Assembly: GCA_023663655.1 (NCBI GenBank) | Contig: JAMPGZ010000001.1 | Span: 157,852 to 221,851 of the forward strand | Length of the DNA stretch: 64,000 nt | Source of the DNA: Lachnospiraceae bacterium | GTDB lineage: Bacteria; Bacteroidota; Bacteroidia; Bacteroidales; Muribaculaceae | Direction: 5' to 3' | Shown: positions 35,069 to 44,282 of the stretch, in pieces | How positions within the stretch are numbered: position 1 is the stretch's first letter | Layout: every line of letters starts with the position of its first letter | Notes under the pieces: generated by a model | The model's database searches: none | Seen by the model: only the letters and a program-made list of their open reading frames with translations | Told to the model about the DNA's origin: nothing | Translations under genes and position numbers: made by a program

Positions 35069-37891
35069 ATGAAAAAATTCGCAAATCGATTTTTGGCGTT
35101 ATTGTTCGCCTTGGCGCTTGGGGTTCCGGTTGTCGGAGCTCAGCAACAGATGCCACCGATACCGGTGGATCAGAATGTGAGGATTGGAAAGCTCGACAAT
35201 GGTCTTACTTACTATATCCGTCATAACGAATATCCGAAAGGTCTCGCCGATTTCTATATAGCTCAGAGGGTGGGGGCTATTCAGGAGGAGGACAACCAGC
35301 GCGGTCTTGCCCATTTTCTTGAACACATGTGCTTCAACGGTACCAAAAATTTCCCCGGCAACTCTCTTATCTCCTGGCTTGAATCGATAGGGGTGAAATT
35401 CGGTCAGAATCTTAACGCATATACTTCGATTGATGAAACTGTTTACAACATAAGCCAGGTGCCTGTGGCTCGTGAGTCGGTGACCGACAGCTGCCTTCTT
35501 ATCCTGCACGACTGGGCGAATGAGCTCCTTCTTGAGGATAAGGAGATCGACAAGGAGCGTGGAGTGATACACGAGGAGTGGCGCAGCCGCAATGTGGGTT
35601 CGCAGCGCATAATCGAGCAATTGTTGCCGGTGTTGTATCCCCACGACAAGTATGCCTACCGTATGCCTATCGGAACAATGGAGATTGTCGACAATTTCCC
35701 TTATCAGGATCTTCGCGACTACTATGAAAAATGGTATCGCCCCGACTTGCAGGCGATTCTTGTGGTGGGCGATATAAATGTGGATAGCATAGAGAGCAAG
35801 ATAAAGACAATGTTCTCTGACATAGAGATGCCTGAGAATGCCGCTGAGCGCATCTATTATCCGGTTGCTGACAATGATGAGACCATTTTTGCGATAGGCA
35901 AGGACAAAGAGATGCCCAATACAATGGTCAACATCCTGTTCAAGCATGATGCTACCCCCGATTCGGGCAAGACCAACATGGATTATATGCTTGAGGACTA
36001 TGCGTTGTCGATGATAGTGTCGATGCTCAATGAGCGTTATCAGGAGATCGCCTCCAAGCCCGACGCTCCATTTGCCGCCGCACAAAGCGGATATGGCAAT
36101 TTCTTGATTTCCAAGACTAAGGATGCGTTTGAACTTCTCGGAGTGCCTAAAGATCATGACGTGATGCCTGCGTTTGAGGCTATTTACCGCGAGGCTCTGC
36201 GTGCAAAGAGGGGTGGATTTACCGCTTCTGAGTATGACCGTGTGCGTCAGGAGTATCTATCCCGACTTGAAAAGGCTTATAACAACCGTGCCACAACATC
36301 GTCCACGTCGCTTGTCGAAGGTTATGTGCGTCATTTCCTTGACAATGAGCCTATTCCCGGTATTGAGAATGAGTATCAGATCATGTCGATGCTTGCCAAT
36401 TCGGTTCCGGTGGAGGCTCTGAACATGATTATGGGCAAATTGATGGGCGACAGCAATGTTGTGGTGCTCGGTATGTTCCCCGACAATGCAGAAACCCCTG
36501 TGCCCACCAAGGAGCAGCTTGCTGAGGCTATGAAACGTGTTGAAGGTGAGAATATCGAAGGCTATGTGGATGCCGTGAAGAGCGAGCCGCTGATCCCCAA
36601 TCTTCCCGCTCCCGGAAAGATTGTATCGACTTCTGCCGACAAGCAGTTTGGTGCTGAGGTGTGGACTCTGTCCAATGGCGTGAAGGTGGTTGTGAAGCCA
36701 ACAGACTTCAAGGAGAATGAAGTGCTGTTTGCGGCACGCGCGCTTGGCGGAGTGTCGGAATATGGGCCTGAATATGACGTGGATCTACGTTATATGCCTT
36801 ACGCCATGGGACAATCGGGACTCGGTTCATACACCGCCAATGATCTTCAGAAATATCTTTCCGGAAAGCAGGCTTCGGTAAGTTTCAGCGTGGATTCATA
36901 CGTGCGTGATGTCACCGGCTCGTCGGTCACTAAAGACCTGCCTACCCTTATGGAGCTGATCTACATGACTTTCACCGATTTTGAAATCAGTGAAGAGGAT
37001 TATGCATCGGCACGCAGCACTTATACCGGAATCCTTCGTAACAAAGAGAATACTCCCCAGTTTGTCTTCTCCAAGAAACTCAGTGAGTTCCTGTATAATT
37101 CACCCCGTTTCTATCCTGTCGATGTCAACACTGTGGAGCAAGCCGACCGTGGTCGCATACTTGACATAATCCACACTCAGCTTGCCAATGCAGCCGACTA
37201 CACATTCTATTTCGTAGGAAAATTTGATGTGGACTCGTTGCGCCCGTTGGTAGAGCAGTACATCGCGACTTTGCCCGCCAAAGCCGATGCCAAGCGTGAG
37301 ATCAAATATACCGGGCTCGGACTTAATCTCGGTGCGGCTACCGAACAGACTTCCACTCCTATGGATGTGCCGCAGACTTATGCCGGTGTGTTCTTGCTCG
37401 GTGATATGCCTTATTCATCAGCAAATGCCAAGGTCGCATCTATCGCCGGTCAGATTCTAACTGCACGGTTGCTTGAAAAGGTGCGTGAGGATGAAGGCGC
37501 CACTTACTCAATTTCGGCGAGCGGATCGCTTTCTCGTATTGGCGAGACTCCGGCAATGTTCCAGAGCGTGTTCCCGATGAAGCCGGAGATGAAGGACAAG
37601 GTGCTTGCTATTGTCGCTGATGAATTTGACGCGATGGCAAAGGAGGTAAAGCCTGAGGAGCTTGCCAAAGTAAAGGAGTTCATGGTTAAAAACGCCACCC
37701 GCAATCTTAAGGAGAACGGAAGCTGGCTCAGCGCCATGAAGAGCTACCAGCTTAAACCTGTCGATGGATTTTCCAACGCTATCGAGGAGATTAATGCCAT
37801 CACTGCTGACGATGTGACCCGATTCATGGGTGAGCTTCTGAAGCAGAACAACTACAGAGTGTTTGTCTTGGATCCCGAAGAAAAGAAGTAA
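35069..37891 (+). CDS. M16-family (insulinase/PqqL-like) secreted zinc peptidase
   Basis: This 940-residue periplasmic or surface protease has a signal peptide (cut near VVGA-QQ). The inverted zinc motif HFLEH is intact (His82, Glu85, His86), with a downstream acidic ligand in the helix DKEIDKERGVIHEEW. Four M16 repeats are visible: an active N-terminal domain, then inactive domains (ILVVGDINVDSIESKI, FGAEVWTLSNGVKVVVKPTD, FYFVGKFDVDSLRPLVEQYI). PqqL-like enzymes of this size close as a clamshell around small peptides and serve peptide scavenging. It is monocistronic, with its own promoter and a strong terminator. Confidence 0.93.
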   Translation: MKKFANRFLALLFALALGVPVVGAQQQMPPIPVDQNVRIGKLDNGLTYYIRHNEYPKGLADFYIAQRVGAIQEEDNQRGLAHFLEHMCFNGTKNFPGNSLISWLESIGVKFGQNLNAYTSIDETVYNISQVPVARESVTDSCLLILHDWANELLLEDKEIDKERGVIHEEWRSRNVGSQRIIEQLLPVLYPHDKYAYRMPIGTMEIVDNFPYQDLRDYYEKWYRPDLQAILVVGDINVDSIESKIKTMFSDIEMPENAAERIYYPVADNDETIFAIGKDKEMPNTMVNILFKHDATPDSGKTNMDYMLEDYALSMIVSMLNERYQEIASKPDAPFAAAQSGYGNFLISKTKDAFELLGVPKDHDVMPAFEAIYREALRAKRGGFTASEYDRVRQEYLSRLEKAYNNRATTSSTSLVEGYVRHFLDNEPIPGIENEYQIMSMLANSVPVEALNMIMGKLMGDSNVVVLGMFPDNAETPVPTKEQLAEAMKRVEGENIEGYVDAVKSEPLIPNLPAPGKIVSTSADKQFGAEVWTLSNGVKVVVKPTDFKENEVLFAARALGGVSEYGPEYDVDLRYMPYAMGQSGLGSYTANDLQKYLSGKQASVSFSVDSYVRDVTGSSVTKDLPTLMELIYMTFTDFEISEEDYASARSTYTGILRNKENTPQFVFSKKLSEFLYNSPRFYPVDVNTVEQADRGRILDIIHTQLANAADYTFYFVGKFDVDSLRPLVEQYIATLPAKADAKREIKYTGLGLNLGAATEQTSTPMDVPQTYAGVFLLGDMPYSSANAKVASIAGQILTARLLEKVREDEGATYSISASGSLSRIGETPAMFQSVFPMKPEMKDKVLAIVADEFDAMAKEVKPEELAKVKEFMVKNATRNLKENGSWLSAMKSYQLKPVDGFSNAIEEINAITADDVTRFMGELLKQNNYRVFVLDPEEKK

Positions 37892-37923
37892 AAGGAATCT
37901 GAGATAAACGACAATTTCATGGA

Positions 37924-37962
37924 ATAGGGTGTGTCAATCGTTGGCTCACCCTATCTTTTTTT
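37924..37962 (+). terminator. Rho-independent terminator of the M16 protease gene
   Basis: An 8-bp stem (37924-37931 with 37947-37954) is followed at once by C and seven T, 33 bases after the stop. Confidence 0.75.
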
Positions 37963-38024
37963 CTTTCGACGGTAATAAAAAGAAAATATTGTCCTGAGAT
38001 TGAATGGATTTACCGAAATTTATG

Positions 38025-38032
38025 TATTTTTG
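38025..38032 (+). promoter_or_regulatory. -7 promoter element for the pectinesterase-like gene
   Basis: TATTTTTG matches TAnnTTTG, 69 bases before the ATG. The nearest -33 candidate (ATTG at 37999) has a 22-base spacer. Confidence 0.4.
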
Positions 38033-38100
38033 TGCAAATAAATCTTAATACCTGCTGGATTGATAAATTGAGTAATTAACCATAAATCTAAAATTCAATT

Positions 38101-40905
38101 ATGCGAAAAATTTTTACGAGTACGCTCATGTTGATGGTCATGCTGTTTACAAGCGTGTCAGCACGGGCAGCAGAGACTGATGGCGGTCATGTAACCACTG
38201 TCCGCTCATGGGATTTCACCCAGGGCAAGAATCACGCAAGTGAAGTGACTGACTGCGAGTATTGGAGCGCGTCAAGCAAGGGTCGCTATGGTCTTGCCAA
38301 GGCTCTCGACAATCAGGAGCTGCCTTCTAATAACGGTGGTGCGTTGACCGGTCTTGAAGGTGTGTATTTCACGATTTCGTCAGGTGCTGTTTACGGTATA
38401 TCCCAGAATTTCTGCCTTCAGAATGGCAAGATGACAGTCCGTATTCCCGGCTGTGGAAGAAATGATGAGATTATGCTCGATTTCGCGGGTGCGGGCGCTG
38501 ATGCGACTGTAACATCCGAAAATTTAACTGACGCGACTCTTACTATACCTAAAAGCGTAAGTAAGCAGTGTGACGATTCAAAAGTGACCACTCGCGTTAA
38601 GGAAGATGGCGAAGTGGTGCTTGAAATGAGCTGCGGTAAAGGTTTCCGCCTTTATGGCATCACTGTCACCCCATACATTCCTAAAGAACGTCATTTCACC
38701 GACTTCAAGATTGATTTCACTTCCGATCCTTATACCGTGGTGCTTCCTGCCGATGGAGTGCTTCCTGAAGGAGTGACTGTGACCGGAACATGGCATGACG
38801 CACAGCATGGCTACAATTCGTCGACAGTGACCGTGCCGGTTGACGGGGCAGTCAAGATCACTCTTGGCAATTGCACATACAACGGACATGGCGCCACAAT
38901 CAAAAATGGCGATATTGTGCTTGCCGAGCTTCCTTGCTCGGGTGATTGCAAAGGCGTTACCACCTGGACATATAACAGCGATGATGCTGCGGTGCTTACC
39001 ATAATCACTCCCTCTTACTGCCCGTCACTATCGGTTGAGGCTTGTGACTTGATTCCCGATGTGGAGGTTTCTTACTTCAATACCGACGGAAGCCTTATCG
39101 GCAAGGATGTGATTCCCGGTGGAACCGCGCTCACATATAAATATGGTGTGAACGAGGTTACAGTTCCTGAAGGTCAGGCTTTCCGCGGATGGTTTGCATC
39201 TACCAAGTCGACTGCCGAGAAGGTTGCCGAGGGCACATCATTGCAGAACAATACGGATCTTTATGCCCGCGCTACAAAGATTGAAGAACCTACCTCGACA
39301 TCCCGATTCGTATATGACCTCACTAAGCCTTATTTCTATGTAGAGGATCATGAGGCGATCGAGATAGAGGGTAACTATTATAATAATCACGGTTGGGTGA
39401 TAAAGAATGACGGCGCAGTTAAGGTGAAAGTCGCAGGCAAGAGCTACATTACTGTAGGTTGCTGTGCTTACTCGGCTGAATCTACTGCTGTTGTTACTGA
39501 TGAAGCAGGCAAGACCGTGGCTGAATTCCCGGTGAAAGCCGAAAGTGACGGCGCCGAGCAGACATTCCAGTATGACGGCAATGCCGGATGGTTGACTATC
39601 ACCTTCCCCAAGGGCTCTTACACCCACAGCGTGACTGTTGACAATGTGGTTGACTTTGTGACATTCAATGAAGCTACAGGCTATTATGAAATTCCTGCCG
39701 GCGATGTGTCGAGCTTCCTGCTTGCATTGAAAGCTGCCGCATCACAGGATGGCGCGAAGATTTTCCTGCCCAACGGAACTTATGACCTTGGCACTGCAAC
39801 GCTGACCACCATTACCGGAAAGAATATCTCAATCATCGGTGAGTCCACAAAGGGTACTGTGATATTGAACTATCCTCCTCTTGACGCTGAGGGTATCAGT
39901 GTTACAGCCACACTGTTGAACCGTTCACAGGATCTTTATCTGCAAGACCTCACACTACGCAACGCTATGCCGTTTGACGGCAAGGCTGCCGCCGGTCGTG
40001 CCGTTACTCTTGAGGATCGCGGAGGAAACACTATCTGCAAGAACGTGAGCCTGGAGTCTTATCAGGATACTTACTACAGCCATAACAGCAGTTCTTGCTT
40101 CTATTTTGAGGATGGTGAGATCCATGGCGTAGTCGACTACGTGTGTGGTGGTGGCGATGTTTACTTCAACCGCGTTAAGTTTGTCAACGAGGCTGTGAAA
40201 AATTCAACTATCGCTGCTCCTAACAATGCGAAGAAATATGGTTATGTGATGAACAATTGCACCATCGAGACTCTTTGCTCTCAGTTCAATTTCGGACGCT
40301 CATGGGGCGCATATTCAGGTCTTGCATGGCTCAACACCACAATTAATCAGCCCTCCAAGCTCGCTTCTTCCCGCTTTACAATCGCAGGTATGAATTGCGC
40401 TGCTGATAAGTTTGTGGAATATAACACTATGGATGCTTCCGGCAATGTGATTTCTCCGGCATCAAGCGTGAAGAACTTCACCCATTCTTCAGGCAACAAG
40501 GAGTATGAGACTATTCTCACCGCCGAGCAGGCTGCCGAGTATGCTATCGACAAGGTGTTCCCTAACTGGAAGCCGGAGGAGATTGCCGCTCAGTCGCTCT
40601 ACCAGGAGAATGAGGAACTTGCAGGTAATGTCTATCTCGTTGATGGAAAAATTTATGCAGGCGCTCTGCCCGAAGGAACCGGCATTGAAGTGCGCAAGGC
40701 AAACGCCCGTGGCGGTTTCGGTCCTGAGGTGACTGTTGATTACTCAGCCGGCATCGAAGATGTGACAGTGAACGCCGGCAATGTTGTCAGCACTGAATAT
40801 TACAACCTTCAGGGTGTGCGTGTCGACAAGTCATACGAAGGTGTGGTTGTGAAGGTCGACACCCTTGACAACGGAAAGAAAGTTGCATCAAAGGTGATCA
40901 AATAA
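38101..40905 (+). CDS. Multidomain secreted pectinesterase-like protein
   Basis: 934 residues with a signal peptide (about 1-24). An N-terminal binding-type domain (about 35-190) and two similar beta-sandwich modules (about 200-310 and 400-520) flank an InlB-type repeat (YFNTDGSLIG to LYARATK). The catalytic beta-helix (about 525-840) keeps QDT with Gln655, GVVDY with Asp679 and GRSW with Arg733 and Trp735, three of the pectin methylesterase signatures. The first signature, usually QAV, reads RAV (AAGRAVTL), so one oxyanion-hole Gln may be missing. A sorting-type tail (AGIEDV, YYNLQGVRV) ends the protein. It probably removes methyl groups from pectin, but activity is uncertain. Confidence 0.85.
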   Translation: MRKIFTSTLMLMVMLFTSVSARAAETDGGHVTTVRSWDFTQGKNHASEVTDCEYWSASSKGRYGLAKALDNQELPSNNGGALTGLEGVYFTISSGAVYGISQNFCLQNGKMTVRIPGCGRNDEIMLDFAGAGADATVTSENLTDATLTIPKSVSKQCDDSKVTTRVKEDGEVVLEMSCGKGFRLYGITVTPYIPKERHFTDFKIDFTSDPYTVVLPADGVLPEGVTVTGTWHDAQHGYNSSTVTVPVDGAVKITLGNCTYNGHGATIKNGDIVLAELPCSGDCKGVTTWTYNSDDAAVLTIITPSYCPSLSVEACDLIPDVEVSYFNTDGSLIGKDVIPGGTALTYKYGVNEVTVPEGQAFRGWFASTKSTAEKVAEGTSLQNNTDLYARATKIEEPTSTSRFVYDLTKPYFYVEDHEAIEIEGNYYNNHGWVIKNDGAVKVKVAGKSYITVGCCAYSAESTAVVTDEAGKTVAEFPVKAESDGAEQTFQYDGNAGWLTITFPKGSYTHSVTVDNVVDFVTFNEATGYYEIPAGDVSSFLLALKAAASQDGAKIFLPNGTYDLGTATLTTITGKNISIIGESTKGTVILNYPPLDAEGISVTATLLNRSQDLYLQDLTLRNAMPFDGKAAAGRAVTLEDRGGNTICKNVSLESYQDTYYSHNSSSCFYFEDGEIHGVVDYVCGGGDVYFNRVKFVNEAVKNSTIAAPNNAKKYGYVMNNCTIETLCSQFNFGRSWGAYSGLAWLNTTINQPSKLASSRFTIAGMNCAADKFVEYNTMDASGNVISPASSVKNFTHSSGNKEYETILTAEQAAEYAIDKVFPNWKPEEIAAQSLYQENEELAGNVYLVDGKIYAGALPEGTGIEVRKANARGGFGPEVTVDYSAGIEDVTVNAGNVVSTEYYNLQGVRVDKSYEGVVVKVDTLDNGKKVASKVIK

Positions 40906-40935
40906 ACCGATTTTCCAGAAAAATCATTTAATATC

Positions 40936-40970
40936 GCGGGGCTGCGTCATCATGTCGCGGTCCCGCTTTA
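40936..40970 (+). terminator. Possible weak terminator of the pectinesterase-like gene
   Basis: A short GC-rich stem (40936-40941 with 40961-40966) is followed by TTTATT. The loop is long (19 bases), so it is a moderate candidate. Confidence 0.45.
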
Positions 40971-41020
40971 TTAGACTAATTAGGCTAATTAGACCAATTA
41001 GACTAATTGAATTAATTGGG
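40971..41020. repeat. 9-base tandem repeat between operons (copy 2)
   Basis: Five near-identical 9-base units in register: TTAGACTAA (40971), TTAGGCTAA (40980), TTAGACCAA (40989), TTAGACTAA (40998) and TTGAATTAA (41007), then TTGGGTCC. It is the same sequence family as the array at 8561-8618, and it sits between the pectinesterase-like gene and the rplM promoter. Confidence 0.8.
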
Positions 41021-41055
41021 TCCTGATGAAAAGTGCAAGAAAAAATTCGGAAGTG

Positions 41056-41087
41056 CTTGTGGGAATGGATAAAAAGTCGTACCTTTG
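41056..41087 (+). promoter_or_regulatory. Bacteroidetes-type promoter of the rplM operon
   Basis: CTTG (41056-41059), 20 bases, then TACCTTTG (41080-41087). The transcript should start near 41094, giving a leader of about 100 bases. Confidence 0.6.
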
Positions 41088-41093
41088 CACACC

Positions 41094-41196
41094 GATTATG
41101 TCCAAATTAATGAACTGACTAACCTTAGATTATGCTTTTGGCCGAGCACAGTCTTGAGAAGTGGTCATTTAGTAAACTATTAATCAAACATTTAAC
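41094..41196 (+). promoter_or_regulatory. Untranslated leader of rplM, candidate ribosomal-protein autoregulatory site
   Basis: The 100-base leader has no ORF. It includes possible pairings such as GGCC/GGTC around 41144-41167 and TAGT/ACTA just before the start. Ribosomal-protein leaders for L13 have been described in Bacteroidia, as far as I recall; whether this one fits that fold needs a covariance-model search. Confidence 0.35.
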
Positions 41197-41676
41197 GTGG
41201 ATACTTTAAGTTACAAAACTCTTACTCCCAACGAGCAGCACTGCAACCGTGAGTGGTTGGTAATCGACGCTGCCGATCAGCCTCTGGGTCGTCTTTGCTC
41301 AGTAGTAGCATACATCCTTAGAGGCAAGAACAAGCCCACCTACAGCCCGTTTGTAGAATGTGGTGACAATGTTATCATCATCAATGCCGACAAGGTGCGC
41401 CTTACCGGCAAGAAGTGGTTTGACCGCGAATATCTTTCTTACACCGGTTATCCCGGCGGACAGCGTGTCGCTACTCCCGAGATCATGATGAAGAAGTCAT
41501 TCAACAAGCATCTTAAGCCCGGTTACCATCCTTTGTTCATCAAGGTGGTTAAAGGTATGCTCCCCAAGAACCGTCTTGGACGTCGCATCATCGAGAATAT
41601 GCATGTATATAACGGATCAGAGCATCCCCATGCCGCTCAGAATCCTAAAGTAATTGACATCAACAAAATTAAATAA
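41197..41676 (+). CDS. rplM: 50S ribosomal protein L13
   Basis: 159 residues, starting at GTG; there is no ATG in frame nearby, and homologues in this phylum also begin with xDTLSYKT. L13 hallmarks: WLVIDAADQPLGRLCSVVAY, CGDNVIIINADKVRLTGKK, MLPKNRLGRRI and the ending YNGSEHPHAAQNP. It is an early-assembling 23S-binding protein. It is followed 5 bases later by rpsI, the usual partner. Confidence 0.97.
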   Translation: MDTLSYKTLTPNEQHCNREWLVIDAADQPLGRLCSVVAYILRGKNKPTYSPFVECGDNVIIINADKVRLTGKKWFDREYLSYTGYPGGQRVATPEIMMKKSFNKHLKPGYHPLFIKVVKGMLPKNRLGRRIIENMHVYNGSEHPHAAQNPKVIDINKIK

Positions 41677-41681
41677 GCAGT

Positions 41682-42068
41682 ATGGAACAGGTAAATGCAG
41701 TTGGCCGTCGTAAGGCAGCAGTCGCTCGTGTAATCGTAGGCGAAGGCACCGGCGTTATCACCATCAACAAACGCCCCTTGGAAGTATATTTCCCCTCTTC
41801 CATCCTTCAATACATAGTAAAACAGCCTCTCAACACTCTTGATGCAGTGTCAAAGTATGACATCCGCGTTAATCTTGACGGAGGCGGTTATAAAGGACAG
41901 GCTGAAGCTCTTCGTCTTGCCATCGCCCGCGCATTGGTAAAGATCAACCCCGAAGACAAGCACGCTCTTCGTGTTGAAGGCTTCATGACTCGTGACCCCC
42001 GTAGCGTTGAGCGTAAGAAGCCGGGTCGTCCGAAAGCTCGTAAGCGTTTCCAATTCTCAAAGCGTTAA
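41682..42068 (+). CDS. rpsI: 30S ribosomal protein S9
   Basis: 128 residues. Diagnostic regions are AVGRRKAAVARVIVGEGTG at the start, GGGYKGQAEALRLAIARALV in the middle and the highly basic C-terminal tail ending in FQFSKR, whose terminal Arg reaches the tRNA in the P site. It is translated from the rplM transcript (5-base gap). A 133-base leader separates it from rpsB. Confidence 0.98.
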   Translation: MEQVNAVGRRKAAVARVIVGEGTGVITINKRPLEVYFPSSILQYIVKQPLNTLDAVSKYDIRVNLDGGGYKGQAEALRLAIARALVKINPEDKHALRVEGFMTRDPRSVERKKPGRPKARKRFQFSKR

Positions 42069-42201
42069 TATCCCGTATGCTATCATCCTTCGGGATGGTC
42101 ATAATCGATATATCGTGTTTAGTATCTAAATCCGTGAGATGGACACGTTCCCTACCTGCGGATTGTAAAAATCAGAAGAACGTAAACAACTTATTAAAAC
42201 A
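42069..42201 (+). promoter_or_regulatory. rpsI-rpsB intergenic leader with two hairpins
   Basis: Two stems are visible: CATCC/GGATG closed by a TTCG tetraloop (42084-42097), and AATCCG (42129-42134) with CGGATT (42159-42164) around a 24-base loop. They could form an S2-type autoregulatory leader or a processing site; neither is followed by a T run. Confidence 0.45.
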
Positions 42202-43029
42202 ATGTCAACACCTAAATTTGACCAATTATTAGAAGCAGGTTGCCATTTCGGTCACCTTAAAAGGAAATGGAATCCTGCCATGGCTCCTTACATTTTCATG
42301 GAGCGCAACGGTATCCACATCATAGACCTCTATAAGACTGCCGCTAAAGTTGAAGAGGCTGCAGCAGCTCTTAAGAGCATCGCAAAATCAGGCAAAAAGG
42401 TTCTTTTTGTCGCTACTAAGAAGCAGGCTAAGCAAGTTATCGCTGACAAGGCATCTTCAATAAATATGCCTTACGTGATCGAGCGCTGGCCGGGTGGTAT
42501 GCTCACCAACTTCCCCACTATCCGCAAGGCAGTGAAGAAGATGGCAGCTATCGACAAAATGACTAAGGACGGTACTTTTGACAACCTTTCAAAGCGTGAG
42601 AAACTTCAGATTTCTCGTCAGCGCGCAAAACTCGAGAAGAACCTCGGTTCTATCGCTGACCTCAGCCGTCTTCCGTCAGCACTTTTCGTAGTTGACGTAT
42701 TGAAAGAGCGTATCGCCGTTGCTGAGGCTAACCGCCTTGGTATACCCGTGTTCGCAATGGTCGACACTAACTCTGATCCTACTAACATCGATTTCGTTAT
42801 CCCTGCAAATGATGACGCTTCAAAGTCTATCGAACTCATCCTTGACACTGTAGTTTCAGCTATGGCAGAAGGTCTTGAGGAGCGTAAGGCTGAAAAGGTT
42901 GACGCACCTGCAGAGAACGACGAAGAGGCTTCAGCTCACCGTGGCGGCCGTCGTCGCGTTCGTCGCAACGAAGAGGCTGCTGAGGCACCCGCAGCAGAAG
43001 CTCCCGCTGAAGAAGTGAAAGAGGACTAA
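42202..43029 (+). CDS. rpsB: 30S ribosomal protein S2
   Basis: 275 residues. S2 hallmarks are LLEAGCHFGHLKRKWNPAM, NGIHIIDLYKT, YVIERWPGGMLTNF, LPSALFVVDV and PVFAMVDTNSDPTNIDFVIP. The last 45 or so residues are a low-complexity tail rich in Ala and Glu with an RGGRRRVRR patch, longer than in E. coli and typical of this phylum. It precedes tsf by 32 bases, the common rpsB-tsf pairing. Confidence 0.98.
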   Translation: MSTPKFDQLLEAGCHFGHLKRKWNPAMAPYIFMERNGIHIIDLYKTAAKVEEAAAALKSIAKSGKKVLFVATKKQAKQVIADKASSINMPYVIERWPGGMLTNFPTIRKAVKKMAAIDKMTKDGTFDNLSKREKLQISRQRAKLEKNLGSIADLSRLPSALFVVDVLKERIAVAEANRLGIPVFAMVDTNSDPTNIDFVIPANDDASKSIELILDTVVSAMAEGLEERKAEKVDAPAENDEEASAHRGGRRRVRRNEEAAEAPAAEAPAEEVKED

Positions 43030-43061
43030 TATTATTAATTGAACAAAAAATTACAACCAAT

Positions 43062-44054
43062 ATGGCAGTAACAATGGCAGAAATCAGCAAGCTCCGCGCT
43101 CTTACAAGCGCCGGCTTGATGGACTGCAAAAAAGCTCTCGCCGAAGCTAACGGCGATATGGACGCTGCTGTTGAGATCCTCCGCAAGAAGGGTCAGGCAG
43201 TTGCAGCCAAGCGCGAAGACCGCGAGGCATCGGAAGGTTGCGTGCTCTCAAAGAACGAAGGCGATTTCGCCGCTATCGTAGCTTTGAAGTGCGAGACTGA
43301 CTTCGTTGCCAAGAATGCAGGTTTCGTAGCTCTTACCCAGAAGATTCTTGACGCAGCCGTAGCAGCTAAAGCTAAATCTATGGATGAGGTTAAGGCTCTC
43401 GTTATCGACGGTCAGACTGTAGAGGCTCTTATCGTTGAAGAGGTAGGTAAGACCGGTGAGAAGATGGAACTTGGCGCATACGAGTGCATCGAGGCTCTTT
43501 CTACCACTTCTTACAATCACCTTGGCAACAAGCTCGCTACTATCGCAGGTTTCAACCAGGCAAATGTTGATTATCAGGTAGGTCGCGATGTTGCTATGCA
43601 GGTAGCTTCTATGAACCCGGTAGCTGTTGACCGTAACAGTGTTCCTCAGTCAGTTATTGATTCTGAGTACAATGTTGCTGTTGACAAGACCAAGGAAGAG
43701 CAGGTTAAGAAGGCTGTTGAGGCAGCTCTTAAGAAAGCCGGCATCAATCCTAACTTGGTTGACAGCGAGGCTCACATCGAGTCAAACATCAACAAGGGCT
43801 GGCTTACTGAAGAAGAGGCTGACAAGGCTCGCAAGATCGCTAAGGAAGCAGCAGAAGCTAAGGCTGCAAACCTTCCCGCTCAGATGATCGAGAACATCGC
43901 TCAAGGTCGTCTCAACAAGTTCTTCAAGGAATCTTGCCTCATGGAGCAGGAATTCGTTAAGGAACCTGATTTGACTATCGAGAAATACCTTGAAAAAGCA
44001 TCCAACGGTTTGACCGTTGTAGCTTTCAAGCGTGTGAACTTGAATCAGGACTAA
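43062..44054 (+). CDS. tsf: Translation elongation factor Ts
   Basis: 330 residues. The N-terminal UBA-like domain is clear (ISKLRALTSAGLMDCKKALA), followed by the EF-Ts core with LKCETDFVAKN, the TDFV motif that contacts EF-Tu, and the C-terminal GRLNKFFKESCLMEQEFVK. It recycles GDP from EF-Tu. It is longer than the E. coli protein, as usual in Bacteroidales. It is the last gene of the ribosomal cluster, closed by a strong terminator. Confidence 0.98.
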   Translation: MAVTMAEISKLRALTSAGLMDCKKALAEANGDMDAAVEILRKKGQAVAAKREDREASEGCVLSKNEGDFAAIVALKCETDFVAKNAGFVALTQKILDAAVAAKAKSMDEVKALVIDGQTVEALIVEEVGKTGEKMELGAYECIEALSTTSYNHLGNKLATIAGFNQANVDYQVGRDVAMQVASMNPVAVDRNSVPQSVIDSEYNVAVDKTKEEQVKKAVEAALKKAGINPNLVDSEAHIESNINKGWLTEEEADKARKIAKEAAEAKAANLPAQMIENIAQGRLNKFFKESCLMEQEFVKEPDLTIEKYLEKASNGLTVVAFKRVNLNQD

Positions 44055-44092
44055 TCTCCTACACACCTTAGAAGTCATAACTTTTATAATAG

Positions 44093-44136
44093 GAATCTCC
44101 CGCAAGGCAACTGCCCAGCGGGAGATTCTGTTTTTT
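44093..44136 (+). terminator. Rho-independent terminator of the rpsB-tsf transcript
   Basis: An 11-bp perfect stem (44093-44103 with 44118-44128) is followed by TG and six T, 39 bases after tsf. Confidence 0.85.
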
Positions 44137-44282
44137 GGCAGGTTCCGAATGTGTGACACAGGCGGAACTTGAAATACACTCTTCCGGGTGAACTTATCCC
44201 CCTCAATGCTCGTTTTATTGGTAGAGTTATGCTTTAAGAGGGCTCACTGTATAATTATGTTCTTTAATCTCAGGTTTCGACT

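Noticed and set aside
34699..35226. 175-codon plus-strand frame overlapping the dnaA terminator and the M16 gene start
   Set aside because: It begins inside the dnaA terminator stem, crosses the M16 promoter and runs into the M16 coding region; the composition is atypical.
35099..36157. 352-codon minus-strand frame
   Set aside because: It is opposite the M16 protease gene, including its HFLEH site; there is no support of its own.
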